22,568 nt of DNA from a virus. This document shows, one piece after another, positions 13,116 through 20,441 of this stretch. The notes under the pieces are model-generated. The model had not been told where the DNA came from, searched no databases, and worked only from the letters and a program-made list of their open reading frames with translations. The stretch spans positions 1 to 22,568 of the IMG/VR virus record IMGVR_UViG_3300025138_000402; one strand, 5' to 3'. The translations under genes and the position numbers were made by a program. The first letter of the stretch is position 1, and every line of letters begins with the position of its first letter.

Positions 13116-13565
13116 CCAGATAGGATATGGCAGACAAGACACGAGGAATTTCCCTCGCGATATGACAGGAACAGATTCACATAAGAAAGATTTCATTCAA
13201 CATAAACTTCTCAAGCAATAGTGACTTACTCTTCGACAAGTTATGAACATTTCGGCAAGACATTACCTAGACAAAAAGCGAGCTTTCGTAAGCCTGTAGC
13301 ATGAAGGTAACAATCGGCTTCGTGAATAAGAAAAGACGGAATGAGTAGGCTAGTGTCAGTTGCAAGAGTAGACAGGTCGTGACAAAGCCATCCTCGATAT
13401 AGGTACTGACCTCTCGAGATTGTTGTGGTTGGTTAAGATGGCTTTGAGGTGACTCTATTTGGACAATTCATGGTGAGAAATGACAGAGCCAGCGAACTAA
13501 AGGCGGAACTACGAGGCTGATTCTGGGTGAGATAGCAGTAATAAGGTGCTTCTTTAGCATACTTA
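13116..13565. repeat. Right arm of 1.1-kb imperfect inverted repeat
   Basis: Begins with CCAGATAGGATATGG (13116-13130) and ACGAGGAATTTCCCTCGC (13141-13158), exact complements of the left inner blocks. The match becomes patchier outward and ends with TAGCATACTTA (13555-13565), the counterpart of the left arm's outer end at 12467-12477. The arm is rich in G and T on the + strand. Confidence 0.85.
13181..13557 (+). pseudogene. Decayed counterpart of the 131-residue early gene
   Basis: Base-level similarity to the coding strand of 12475-12870 runs through the whole gene and into both flanks. The start codon position reads ATA in place of ATG. Early in-frame stops appear (TAG TGA near 13219), several small insertions and deletions break the frame, and the old stop codon (TAG, 13555-13557) remains. 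Exact blocks include 13271-13285, 13305-13316 and 13380-13395. It cannot make the protein. It could be a dead duplicate, or a sequence kept for pairing rather than coding. Confidence 0.75.
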
Positions 13566-13587
13566 TGACAGTAGTTTGATTTGTGAG

Positions 13588-13617
13588 TTGACACGTACAT
13601 TTGTAACAAGCTATCTG
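13588..13617 (+). promoter_or_regulatory. Possible promoter for the packaging and head genes
   Basis: A perfect TTGACA (13588-13593) is followed after 18 bases by TATCTG (13612-13617), a weak -10 box. It lies about 40 bases before the small terminase gene. The poor -10 suggests an activator or a different polymerase may be needed. Confidence 0.35.
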
Positions 13618-13656
13618 TGAAGGGGGAGAGGTAAGGAGAGGGGGTTGTAACAAGAG

Positions 13657-14034
13657 ATGAACCAAGTAGCAGTAAGAAAACTAACCAAAAGACAGATAGC
13701 TTTAGTTGATGCATATGTAGCAAATGGAGGGAATGTCACGCAAGCTGCAAAGACCGCAGGATACGCAGAAGGTGACAGCGGTAGAGTCACAGCACAAAAG
13801 GCATTGAAGACAGCACACGTGCAACAGCACTTGATGACAGTGGTGACAGAACAGTTTAGTAGACTTGCTCCTGCAGCTGTATACCAGTTAGCAGGACTGA
13901 GTAAGGGTGCTAAGAGTGAGTATGTTCAGCTGGAAGCAAGCAAGGACTTGCTAGACAGAGCAGGGTTCAAGCCAATAGATAGGAGTCAAGTGCAGGTAGC
14001 TGGTGACATTCGTGTCTCTATAGACCTGTCGTAA
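13657..14034 (+). CDS. terS: Terminase small subunit
   Basis: Predicted DNA-recognition subunit of the packaging motor, 125 residues. The N-terminal part is the usual small-terminase helix-turn-helix: LTKRQIALVDAYVANGG followed by NVTQAAKTAGY, then RVTAQKAL. The middle helices (AAVYQLAGLSKGAKSEYVQL, then DLLDRAGF) would form the oligomer ring. It is the first gene of the rightward late operon. The purine-rich run before it (AAGGAGAGGGGG) is rather far from the ATG for a ribosome site. The recognition site may lie in or near the inverted repeat upstream. Confidence 0.85.
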   Translation: MNQVAVRKLTKRQIALVDAYVANGGNVTQAAKTAGYAEGDSGRVTAQKALKTAHVQQHLMTVVTEQFSRLAPAAVYQLAGLSKGAKSEYVQLEASKDLLDRAGFKPIDRSQVQVAGDIRVSIDLS

Positions 14035-14114
14035 TGCAGAGGGGGGGCTTAAAACATTCGGTCACTGTGTTGCAATAGGTCTACCACTAGCATTTTTCTT
14101 GAGAAAGGTTCGAT

Positions 14115-14309
14115 ATGAGTTTTATTAGTACGATTAAGGGTTCGGAGTTAGATATGTTGAGGAAGATAGTAAAGAGGGTTAACTTCAAGCATCATCCTAA
14201 GGAGTTTGTTACTGACTATGAGGCTGACAAGCTTATTGATTCTTTAGCTCCTTCTACTGTGGCTAGACTGTTAAGGGTTGGTCGTGACAGTGGTATTGCT
14301 GACAAATGA
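14115..14309 (+). CDS. Small hypothetical protein between terminase genes
   Basis: A 64-residue protein with AAAGG before its ATG. It is charged and helical (LDMLRKIVKRVNF, HHPKEFVTDYEADKLIDSL, STVARLLRVGRD). I recall similar small proteins before large terminases in marine phages, without known function. It overlaps the large terminase as ATGA, so the two are coupled. Confidence 0.6.
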   Translation: MSFISTIKGSELDMLRKIVKRVNFKHHPKEFVTDYEADKLIDSLAPSTVARLLRVGRDSGIADK

Positions 14310-15829
14310 TTGACTTTAAGTACAAGCCTGATGGGGAAGTATTAAAGACCTTTATGAAGGACAATACTTTTTTTCGTGGTATTCGAGGTCCTGTTGGTAG
14401 TGGTAAGTCTGTTGCGTGTTGCATTGAGGTGTTTCGCAGGGCGTTAAGTCAGGAGAAGTCTGCTGATGGAATACGCAAGAGTCGGTGGGCTATCATACGG
14501 AATACCAATCCCCAGCTTCGAACTACTACAATTAAGACTTGGTTAGATTGGTTTCCAGAGAATGAATGGGGTAAGTTTAATTGGTCTGTTCCTTATACTC
14601 ATCGCATTAAGAAGGGTGATATAGACCTTGAGGTAATTTTTTTAGCTCTTGATAGACCTGAGGATGTAAAGAAACTGTTGTCGCTAGAGGTTACTGGCAT
14701 CTGGATTAACGAGGCTAGAGAGTTAGGCAAGAGTATTATTGATGCGTGTACTATGAGAGTGGGTCGTTTTCCTTCTATGCGCGATGGTGGCCCTACATGG
14801 ACTGGGGTTATTGCTGATACTAACGCACCAGAGGAAGACCATTGGTGGCCTATTATGTCTGGAGAGGTTCCTGTTCCTGACCATATACCTAGAGAACAGG
14901 CTAAGATGTTAGTTAAACCTACTAACTGGAGCTTCTATACCCAGCCCTCTGGGATGGTTGAGCTAAAGGATGAGGACGGAGAGATAGAGAACTATGCACC
15001 TAATAAGGTAGCTGAGAATGTAAAGAATATGTTAAAGAGTTATTATCCTAATCTAGTACAGGGTAAAACAAAAAGCTGGATTGATGTGTATGTTATGAAT
15101 AGACTAGGCACAATCCAAGACGGAAAGCCTGTATATTCTATGTTTGTAACTGACACACACGTTGCTAAAGAAGAAATCCCAGTGGCTGCTTCTCTGCCTC
15201 TTTATGTAGGAATAGACTTTGGGCTTACTCCAGCCGCAGTATTAGGACAGAAGGTTCGTGGTAGATGGCTGATACAGTCCGAGATTGTAGCCATAGACAT
15301 GGGTATCGTTAGGTTTGCGGAAGTACTAAGGGAAGAACTCGCTACACGCTTTCCTGACTGTCCTGATGTTCTTATTTTCGGTGACCCTGCTGGGGATTTT
15401 AGAGCGCAGACTGATGAATCTACACCATTCCACATACTTCGAGGGGCTGGATTAAGAGCAGTTCCTGCACCAAGTAACTCTGTTGACCTAAGATTGGAGG
15501 CTGTCTCATCACAATTAAACAAAATGTCCGAAGGAAAACCAGCGTTTCTTCTAGACAGAAGATGCTCAACGCTTATAAAAGGATTCGAAGGTGGGTATTC
15601 CTACCGCAGAATGGAAGTATCTGGAGAAAGATACGCAGATAAACCAGATAAGAATATGTATTCACACATACATGATGCCTTACAGTACCTACTATTAGGG
15701 GCTGGAGAAGGTAGAAACCTTATAAGTAACCAGAAACCAGCGCAAGCTACAGTAGTACAACGCAACTTTGATGTGTTTGCACGAACTAATAAGCCACGAA
15801 GAAGACAAGGATTGTGGGCTAGAATGTAA
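14306..15829 (+). CDS. terL: Terminase large subunit
   Basis: Packaging motor and nuclease, 507 residues, full length for the family. Walker A is GPVGSGKS at residues 28-35. The Walker B region is VTGIWINEARE (about 129-139), with the acidic pair replaced by NE followed by ARE. The nuclease domain shows GIDFG (about 301-305), IFGDPAGD (about 357-364) and SHIHDAL (about 453-459), supplying the usual metal-binding aspartates. It would pump DNA into the prohead and cut it. Confidence 0.93.
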   Translation: MIDFKYKPDGEVLKTFMKDNTFFRGIRGPVGSGKSVACCIEVFRRALSQEKSADGIRKSRWAIIRNTNPQLRTTTIKTWLDWFPENEWGKFNWSVPYTHRIKKGDIDLEVIFLALDRPEDVKKLLSLEVTGIWINEARELGKSIIDACTMRVGRFPSMRDGGPTWTGVIADTNAPEEDHWWPIMSGEVPVPDHIPREQAKMLVKPTNWSFYTQPSGMVELKDEDGEIENYAPNKVAENVKNMLKSYYPNLVQGKTKSWIDVYVMNRLGTIQDGKPVYSMFVTDTHVAKEEIPVAASLPLYVGIDFGLTPAAVLGQKVRGRWLIQSEIVAIDMGIVRFAEVLREELATRFPDCPDVLIFGDPAGDFRAQTDESTPFHILRGAGLRAVPAPSNSVDLRLEAVSSQLNKMSEGKPAFLLDRRCSTLIKGFEGGYSYRRMEVSGERYADKPDKNMYSHIHDALQYLLLGAGEGRNLISNQKPAQATVVQRNFDVFARTNKPRRRQGLWARM

Positions 15830-15848
15830 TTGTGAGTTGCAAAATTTT

Positions 15849-15870
15849 TTATTCTGTGCTTACAGAATAA
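15849..15870. repeat. Hairpin between terminase and head genes
   Basis: TTATTCTGT (15849-15857) and ACAGAATAA (15862-15870) form a perfect 9-bp stem with loop GCTT. The T-rich tract precedes the stem on the + strand rather than following it, so it is not a normal rightward terminator. It could be an RNA-processing site or an end-protecting hairpin for the capsid message. Confidence 0.5.
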
Positions 15871-15895
15871 GTAACAAACCTTAAAGGAGAAAACT

Positions 15896-16150
15896 ATGTG
15901 CTTACCAAAACCAAAAGTAGACCCGAATGTTGCCGCGCTAACAAGACAACAACAAGCTGATGCAGATGAGGCGGCAAGAGAAGTGCAGTTGGATATATCT
16001 GAGCAAAAGCAAGAAGATAAAGATTTAGCTATTACTGAGAGAGCGGCTAAAACATTAAGAAGAAGAGGTGGTTCTAGCAGTAAAAAGCGTTACTCAATGC
16101 TTAACCCATCATCAGGAAGCACTTCTAATTTCGGTCAAAGGTTTAGTTAA
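15896..16150 (+). CDS. Small head-region protein
   Basis: An 84-residue polar protein preceded by AAAGGAGAAAACT. It starts MCLPKPKVDPNVAA, continues as Gln/Asp/Glu-rich helix (RQQQADADEAAREVQLDI), and ends basic and Ser/Gly-rich (RRRGGSSSKKRYSMLNP). Similar short proteins beginning MCxxP precede the portal in related phages, from memory. It may be an internal or connector-associated protein. It joins the portal gene through a TAATG overlap. Confidence 0.6.
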   Translation: MCLPKPKVDPNVAALTRQQQADADEAAREVQLDISEQKQEDKDLAITERAAKTLRRRGGSSSKKRYSMLNPSSGSTSNFGQRFS

Positions 16151-17751
16151 TGGAATCTTCAAGCAACTATGGTGACGACCCAGTTGCCAAGAAGTATATG
16201 GATAGATACGAAAAAGCAAAGGTTCTAAGGGAAAACTTTGTGCCTTTGTTCGAGGAGTGTTACGAGTACGCGCTACCTATGAGGGAGTCTTTTTATAGTG
16301 AAAGTATCGGTCAAAGAAGAGATGATAAAATATTCGACGAGACTGCTGTGGTGGGTGTACAAGAGTTCGCTTCTCGTTTGCAGTCTGGTATTGTTCCCAA
16401 TTTTGCTAGGTGGGCTGACCTTGTGGCTGGGTCTGAGATTTCTTCTGAGATTCCTAAAGGAGAGCGTGACCCAATTAACAACGACCTCGATGAAGTAACA
16501 GAGTATGTATTTGAAATAATACAGAACTCTAATTTCTCTCAAGAGGTGCATGAATCCTTTATGGATTTAGCTGTAGGCACTGGTGTACTTGTTGTTGAAG
16601 AAGGTGATTCCTTAAACCCAGTAGTGTTTTCTGCTGTTCCTCTGCCTCATGTTGTCCTTGATACTGGGCCAGATGATAAGATTGACCATGTATTTAGGGA
16701 AAGAAAGAAGATTAGGTTTGACCAAATACCTCAGTTATACCCTAATTCTGCCATGCCACCAAAGATTGCTGACAGGATTAGTAACGCTGGAGACCAAACA
16801 ACTACATTATTAGAGCTTGTTTGTAGGGATTATAGTACTAAAAACGAAGAAGCTTACCTACATTACGCTATATGTATGACTACAAAGTGTGTTGTTTACT
16901 ACGAAAAGATGTCAGGTGTAGGGTCTAATCCTTTTATTTGCTTTAGATGGAGCAAGTGTGCTGGTGAAGTATACGGTCGTGGCCCACTAATGAACGCTCT
17001 TAGTGCAATTAAGACTACTAACTTAACTATCGAGCTTATCTTGGAAAATGCACAGATGTCTATCTCTGGCATTTACCAGATGGAAGATGACGGTGTGGTT
17101 AACGTAGATACTATCCAGCTAGTTCCGGGGTCTATTATACCAAAGGGTATAGGCTCTGCTGGATTGCAACCTATACAAGCCGCTGGTAACTTTGATGTAG
17201 CGCAGTTGGTACTAAGTGACATGAGATTGAATATTAAACGTGCATTATACAACGATATGTTAGGTAATCCTGACAGAACACCAGCTTCAGCAACCGAAGT
17301 TGCAGAGAGAATGGCTGATTTATCACGCAGAATGGGGTCTGCATTTGGTAGATTACAGGCAGAATTAGTACAACCTGTGCTTCAAAGACTAATATATATT
17401 CTTAAAAAGCAGGGTAGAATAGAAATACCTGTAGTAAATGGTAGAGAAGTTAAGGTAAAATCTATATCTCCACTAGCACAAGCCCAAGCAAACCAAGATA
17501 TAAGTTCAGTATCTAGGTTCTTAGAACTAGTTGGTGGTGTGTTTGGCCCAGAGATGTTAAACATGTTAATTGATAGTGAAGAAACAGCAGTTCATTTAGC
17601 TAAGAAGTTTGGTGTTCCTGATGCTTTGATTAGAGATGAAGAGCAACGCAAGCAAATTGCAGAAGCTGCGGCACAGATGGCTCAGATGCAACAGATGCAA
17701 GGTCAGCCTCAAGGTCAACCAGAAGAACAGGAGCAAATGATTGCCCAGTAA
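16150..17751 (+). CDS. Portal (head-tail connector) protein, T7-like
   Basis: Forms the dodecameric portal through which DNA passes. The 533-residue protein has the podovirus connector signatures ENFVPLFEECYEYALP near residue 30, FDETAVVGVQEFASRLQSG (about 55-75), the long beta/clip region, YGRGPLMNALSAIKTTN (about 276-292) and the stem-crown helix TPASATEVAERMADLS (about 377-392). The C-terminal tail is Gln/Met-rich. The order TerL, small protein, portal, scaffold, capsid is normal for the T7-like group. Confidence 0.92.
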   Translation: MESSSNYGDDPVAKKYMDRYEKAKVLRENFVPLFEECYEYALPMRESFYSESIGQRRDDKIFDETAVVGVQEFASRLQSGIVPNFARWADLVAGSEISSEIPKGERDPINNDLDEVTEYVFEIIQNSNFSQEVHESFMDLAVGTGVLVVEEGDSLNPVVFSAVPLPHVVLDTGPDDKIDHVFRERKKIRFDQIPQLYPNSAMPPKIADRISNAGDQTTTLLELVCRDYSTKNEEAYLHYAICMTTKCVVYYEKMSGVGSNPFICFRWSKCAGEVYGRGPLMNALSAIKTTNLTIELILENAQMSISGIYQMEDDGVVNVDTIQLVPGSIIPKGIGSAGLQPIQAAGNFDVAQLVLSDMRLNIKRALYNDMLGNPDRTPASATEVAERMADLSRRMGSAFGRLQAELVQPVLQRLIYILKKQGRIEIPVVNGREVKVKSISPLAQAQANQDISSVSRFLELVGGVFGPEMLNMLIDSEETAVHLAKKFGVPDALIRDEEQRKQIAEAAAQMAQMQQMQGQPQGQPEEQEQMIAQ

Positions 17752-17998
17752 AGTTAATATTGGAGTTGATGGTTTTCAAAGAGATACCAATACAGATACA
17801 CAGATAAGTAAAAATATAGCTTCCTTGCTAGAGTCTCCCACTGGCAAGGAAGTCTTAAAGTATTTACGCTCTATAACAATAGAGATGGTAAATGGCCCGA
17901 ATGTTACAACTGAGGAATTGCGTCATTTGGAAGGTCAGAGATATATAGTTGGTCTTTTAGAGAGGCGCATACAACATGCACATAGGAAAAATCAATGA
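17741..17998 (+). CDS. Small hypothetical protein between portal and scaffold (TTG start)
   Basis: An 85-residue protein of unknown function. The TTG at 17741 is favoured because AGGAG lies about eight bases before it and no ATG follows until well inside the protein. The helical core SPTGKEVLKYLRSITIEM and ELRHLEGQRYIVGLLERRI resembles small Bbp19-like phage proteins of the same genomic place. It overlaps the portal gene by 11 bases and the scaffold gene by four. Confidence 0.6.
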   Translation: MPSKVNIGVDGFQRDTNTDTQISKNIASLLESPTGKEVLKYLRSITIEMVNGPNVTTEELRHLEGQRYIVGLLERRIQHAHRKNQ

Positions 17999-18720
17999 AT
18001 GAAACATTATTAGATACACAAACAGAAGAAGTTGCAGAAACAACTGAGGCAGTAGAGCCAGTAGAAACTACTGACAGACCAGAATGGTTGCCTGAAAAAT
18101 ACAAAACAGGTGAAGACCTAGCCAAAGCTTATAAAGAGCTAGAGTCTAAGCTAGGTAATAAAGATGAAACTCTTCGTAAAGAAATAGAAGAAGAGTTTAA
18201 TAGAACTAAGTATGAGAATCGTCCAGAAAACAAAGGTGATTATACATTACCTGAGAACATAGACGAAGGTGAGGCTATTGAAAGTGAGCTGTTACAGTGG
18301 TGGTCTGAACATTCATTTGAGAATGGTTATGGTCAGGATGTATTTTCTGCTGGTATTGAAAAATATATGAACGCTATTGCTGGTAATGAAGTTAACATTG
18401 ACGATGAGATGATTAAACTAGGCGACCAAGCTTTAGATAGAACTAATGCAGCTAGTGCATTTGCTAATAAGTTTTTCCCTGAGGAGTTAATGCCAGCAAT
18501 AGAACGCATGGCAGAGACCCATGAAGGTATTGTTGCCTTAGAGCATATTATGGAAAACATGAAAGGCGCGTCATTAAATTCTACTACAGATTCAGTAGAT
18601 AAAATTAATGAGTCTGATTTAAGAACTATGATGCTTGACCCTCGATACCACAATGTAAGCCAGCGTGACCCTGCTTACGTTAAGACTATAGAAGACGGAT
18701 TCAAGAAGCTTTATGGCTGA
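17995..18720 (+). CDS. Capsid assembly scaffolding protein
   Basis: Guides prohead assembly and is then lost. The 241-residue protein is acidic and helical: a Glu/Thr-rich start (TEEVAETTEAVEPVE), the conserved RPEWLPEKYKTGEDLAKAY (about residues 28-46), long helices, and a basic C-terminal end (AYVKTIEDGFKKLYG) that would dock to the capsid protein. Its place between portal and capsid genes supports the call. It overlaps the next gene by eight bases. Confidence 0.82.
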   Translation: MNETLLDTQTEEVAETTEAVEPVETTDRPEWLPEKYKTGEDLAKAYKELESKLGNKDETLRKEIEEEFNRTKYENRPENKGDYTLPENIDEGEAIESELLQWWSEHSFENGYGQDVFSAGIEKYMNAIAGNEVNIDDEMIKLGDQALDRTNAASAFANKFFPEELMPAIERMAETHEGIVALEHIMENMKGASLNSTTDSVDKINESDLRTMMLDPRYHNVSQRDPAYVKTIEDGFKKLYG

Positions 18721-19225
18721 TTGGCTTATGAAGCAGGGGCTTTTAACCCTAGTTCCTGCTCATATGAAACACGTTATTCCTCTTTCAGAAACACTTAGTG
18801 AAGAAAATAAGTTTGAGTTATCTCTATTTAACAGAGAACCTTTAGATTTCTTTATGGAATTTGTTAGAAAAAAGAATGTTTATGTGGTTGAGAAAGATAA
18901 TAAACCACTAGGCATTGTAGGTGTAGAGCCTGACGGCTATCAAACTGGGCTAATGTGGGCAATGTTTGCAGAAGATATGCAGAAAAATTGGTTTAGTTTT
19001 TTAAAAGCATCCCCAAAGTTAGTAGAATTTCTACATGGAAACTATTATAAACTTAATATGAACATATTAGAAAGCAATGAGCGCATAATACAGTGGGCAA
19101 TTTGGCTTGGATTTGACGTTGATGTTGTAGTTGATGGAGAAAATATTAATTATGTTCATTTTGTGCGTTGCAATTTGTCAAAAAAAAATGTTTATAATTT
19201 AGAATCACGGCCTGTAATACATTGA
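18713..19225 (+). CDS. GNAT-like protein, T7 gp13-type
   Basis: A 170-residue protein resembling the phage gp13/DUF2833 type with an acetyltransferase-like fold. The features are VYVVEKDNKPLGIVGVEP (strand-turn-strand, about residues 56-73), TGLMWAMFAEDM, and NILESNERIIQWAIWLGF (about 116-133), which matches the GNAT motif for the last helix and following strand. The glycine-rich acetyl-CoA loop is not evident, so it may be structural rather than catalytic. It lies between scaffold and capsid, unlike the T7 position. Confidence 0.6.
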   Translation: MADWLMKQGLLTLVPAHMKHVIPLSETLSEENKFELSLFNREPLDFFMEFVRKKNVYVVEKDNKPLGIVGVEPDGYQTGLMWAMFAEDMQKNWFSFLKASPKLVEFLHGNYYKLNMNILESNERIIQWAIWLGFDVDVVVDGENINYVHFVRCNLSKKNVYNLESRPVIH

Positions 19226-19311
19226 GTAGCCCTTTTGGATACCTACAATGACCATGTGAAGCAGACACCCACGATATAAATAATTGTGCAAATTAATGAA
19301 AGGTAGCTGTA

Positions 19312-20124
19312 ATGGCAAACTCAATAGACACAGCCTTCATCAAACAGTTCGAGTCCGATGTGCATTTAGCGTATCAGCGTATGGGTTCTAAACTGCGTAA
19401 CACTGTCAGAACTACTAACGTAACTGGCAACATAGCAAGGTTCCAAAAAATCGGAACAGGTGAAGCAACAACTAAATCTCGTAACGGTATGGTAACTCCA
19501 ATGGAGCTAGCCCACACAACCGTTGAAGCAACAATGGCTGACTTCTATGCCGCTGAATATATTGATAAACTCGATGAGTTAAAAACCAATATCAATGAGC
19601 GTCAAGCAGTAGCTCAATCTGCAGCTGCGGCCCTTGGTCGTAAGACAGATGCTATTATTGTTGCGGCCCTAGACGCTGGCGCAAACTCTACTCAAATACA
19701 TGATACAAGTTCTGCTGTTCAAATAGCTGATTTACTATCATTGTTTGAAACAATGGGTGCGGCAGAAGTTCCAGAAGACAACCAAAGATATTTGGCAATG
19801 CATCCTAAAGGTTTTGCAGACTTATTCTTAATCGAAGAGTTCGCATCATCTGATTATGTAGGTGAGCAAAATCTTCCGTTTGCTGGTGGAATGACAATGA
19901 AGAACTTCTTAGGTCTTAATATTTTCTCAACCAGTGCAATTGCTGGCGGTAAAAATATGGCTTATCACACTTCAGCTATTGGTCTTGGTATTAATGCTGA
20001 TGTTTCTACAGAGGTAAATTATATCCCTGAGAAAGCTTCTCATCTAACCACTTCAATGATGTCAATGGGGTCTGTTGCGATAGACGACAATGGTATCTAC
20101 GAAGTTCTTGACAATAACGGCTAG
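19312..20124 (+). CDS. Major capsid protein
   Basis: Main shell protein, HK97 fold expected, 270 residues. It starts ANSIDTAFIKQFESDVHLAYQ, has the N-arm/E-loop region VRTTNVTGNIARFQKIG, then the spine and A-domain (ERQAVAQSAAAALGRKTDAI, RYLAMHPKGFADLFL), and ends MSMGSVAIDDNGIYEVL. This matches the phage capsid family common in marine podoviruses. AAAGG lies upstream of the ATG. An 86-base gap separates it from the previous gene; I saw no clear promoter there. Confidence 0.88.
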   Translation: MANSIDTAFIKQFESDVHLAYQRMGSKLRNTVRTTNVTGNIARFQKIGTGEATTKSRNGMVTPMELAHTTVEATMADFYAAEYIDKLDELKTNINERQAVAQSAAAALGRKTDAIIVAALDAGANSTQIHDTSSAVQIADLLSLFETMGAAEVPEDNQRYLAMHPKGFADLFLIEEFASSDYVGEQNLPFAGGMTMKNFLGLNIFSTSAIAGGKNMAYHTSAIGLGINADVSTEVNYIPEKASHLTTSMMSMGSVAIDDNGIYEVLDNNG

Positions 20125-20142
20125 TAAAGAAAGGACTTTAAA

Positions 20143-20406
20143 ATGGCTTATGCAGCAAGTGGACTAATTAGATTAGCTGGAGGAAGTGGATTTAACTTCT
20201 GGGCGTATCAAACGGTCGACGCAATCGCAACTGTTAATAGTGCAGGATACTTTAACAACGCGGCAAATATGCTTAATATACGTGACGTAATTCTTGTAGC
20301 GGACAGTAATGCTCCGACATCAAGTTTTGTTACTGTGTTAAGTAATACTGGTAGTGTTGTAGACGTTTCTGACGGAACTGCTATAGCAGAAACAGACTCT
20401 GATTAG
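20143..20406 (+). CDS. Head decoration-like protein
   Basis: An 87-residue protein directly after the capsid gene, with AAAGGACTTTAAA before the ATG. It is predicted all-beta (YAASGLIRLAGGSGFNFWAY, SAGYFNNAANMLNIRDVILV, SFVTVLSNTGSVVDVSDG). Small proteins of this sort after the capsid gene are usually decoration proteins or adsorbed fibres. The family is known to me from marine phages, but its function has not been proven. Confidence 0.6.
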   Translation: MAYAASGLIRLAGGSGFNFWAYQTVDAIATVNSAGYFNNAANMLNIRDVILVADSNAPTSSFVTVLSNTGSVVDVSDGTAIAETDSD

Positions 20407-20410
20407 AGGA

Positions 20411-20434
20411 TTGGGGGGTTTAACAGCCCCCCAA
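20411..20434 (+). repeat. G/C hairpin between decoration and tail tubular A genes
   Basis: TTGGGGGG (20411-20418) pairs with CCCCCCAA (20427-20434) around an eight-base loop. AAATT follows, not a T run, so it is at most a weak terminator or an attenuating hairpin that tunes tail versus head expression. The next ATG (20442) has no ribosome site. Confidence 0.6.
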
Positions 20435-20441
20435 ATTACAT

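Noticed and set aside
12883-13137. An 84-codon minus-strand open frame in the loop and inner arms of the inverted repeat
   Set aside because: It crosses the palindromic blocks, has no ribosome site, and its composition is unlike the neighbouring proteins. It is best explained as a chance frame in structured DNA.
12467-13565. Diversity-generating retroelement template/variable repeat pair
   Set aside because: The two copies are inverted, no reverse transcriptase is visible, indels are common, and changes are not limited to adenines.
12467-13565. Known giant phage RNA (GOLLD or ROOL type) or a rod-like viroid-like element
   Set aside because: The repeat is derived from an adjacent protein gene and I recognise none of the known conserved motifs. 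The rod-like shape with a gene in one arm is only an architectural resemblance; a covariance-model search would be needed.
12467-13565. Assembly artefact joining two reads in inverted orientation
   Set aside because: The arms differ at many positions in a patterned way and carry indels, whereas an artefact would give identical arms. Read mapping across 12937-13115 would settle it.
13433-13723. Minus-strand open frames across the mirror arm and terminase start
   Set aside because: They run antisense through the decayed gene copy and the small terminase start, with no ribosome site or recognisable protein pattern.
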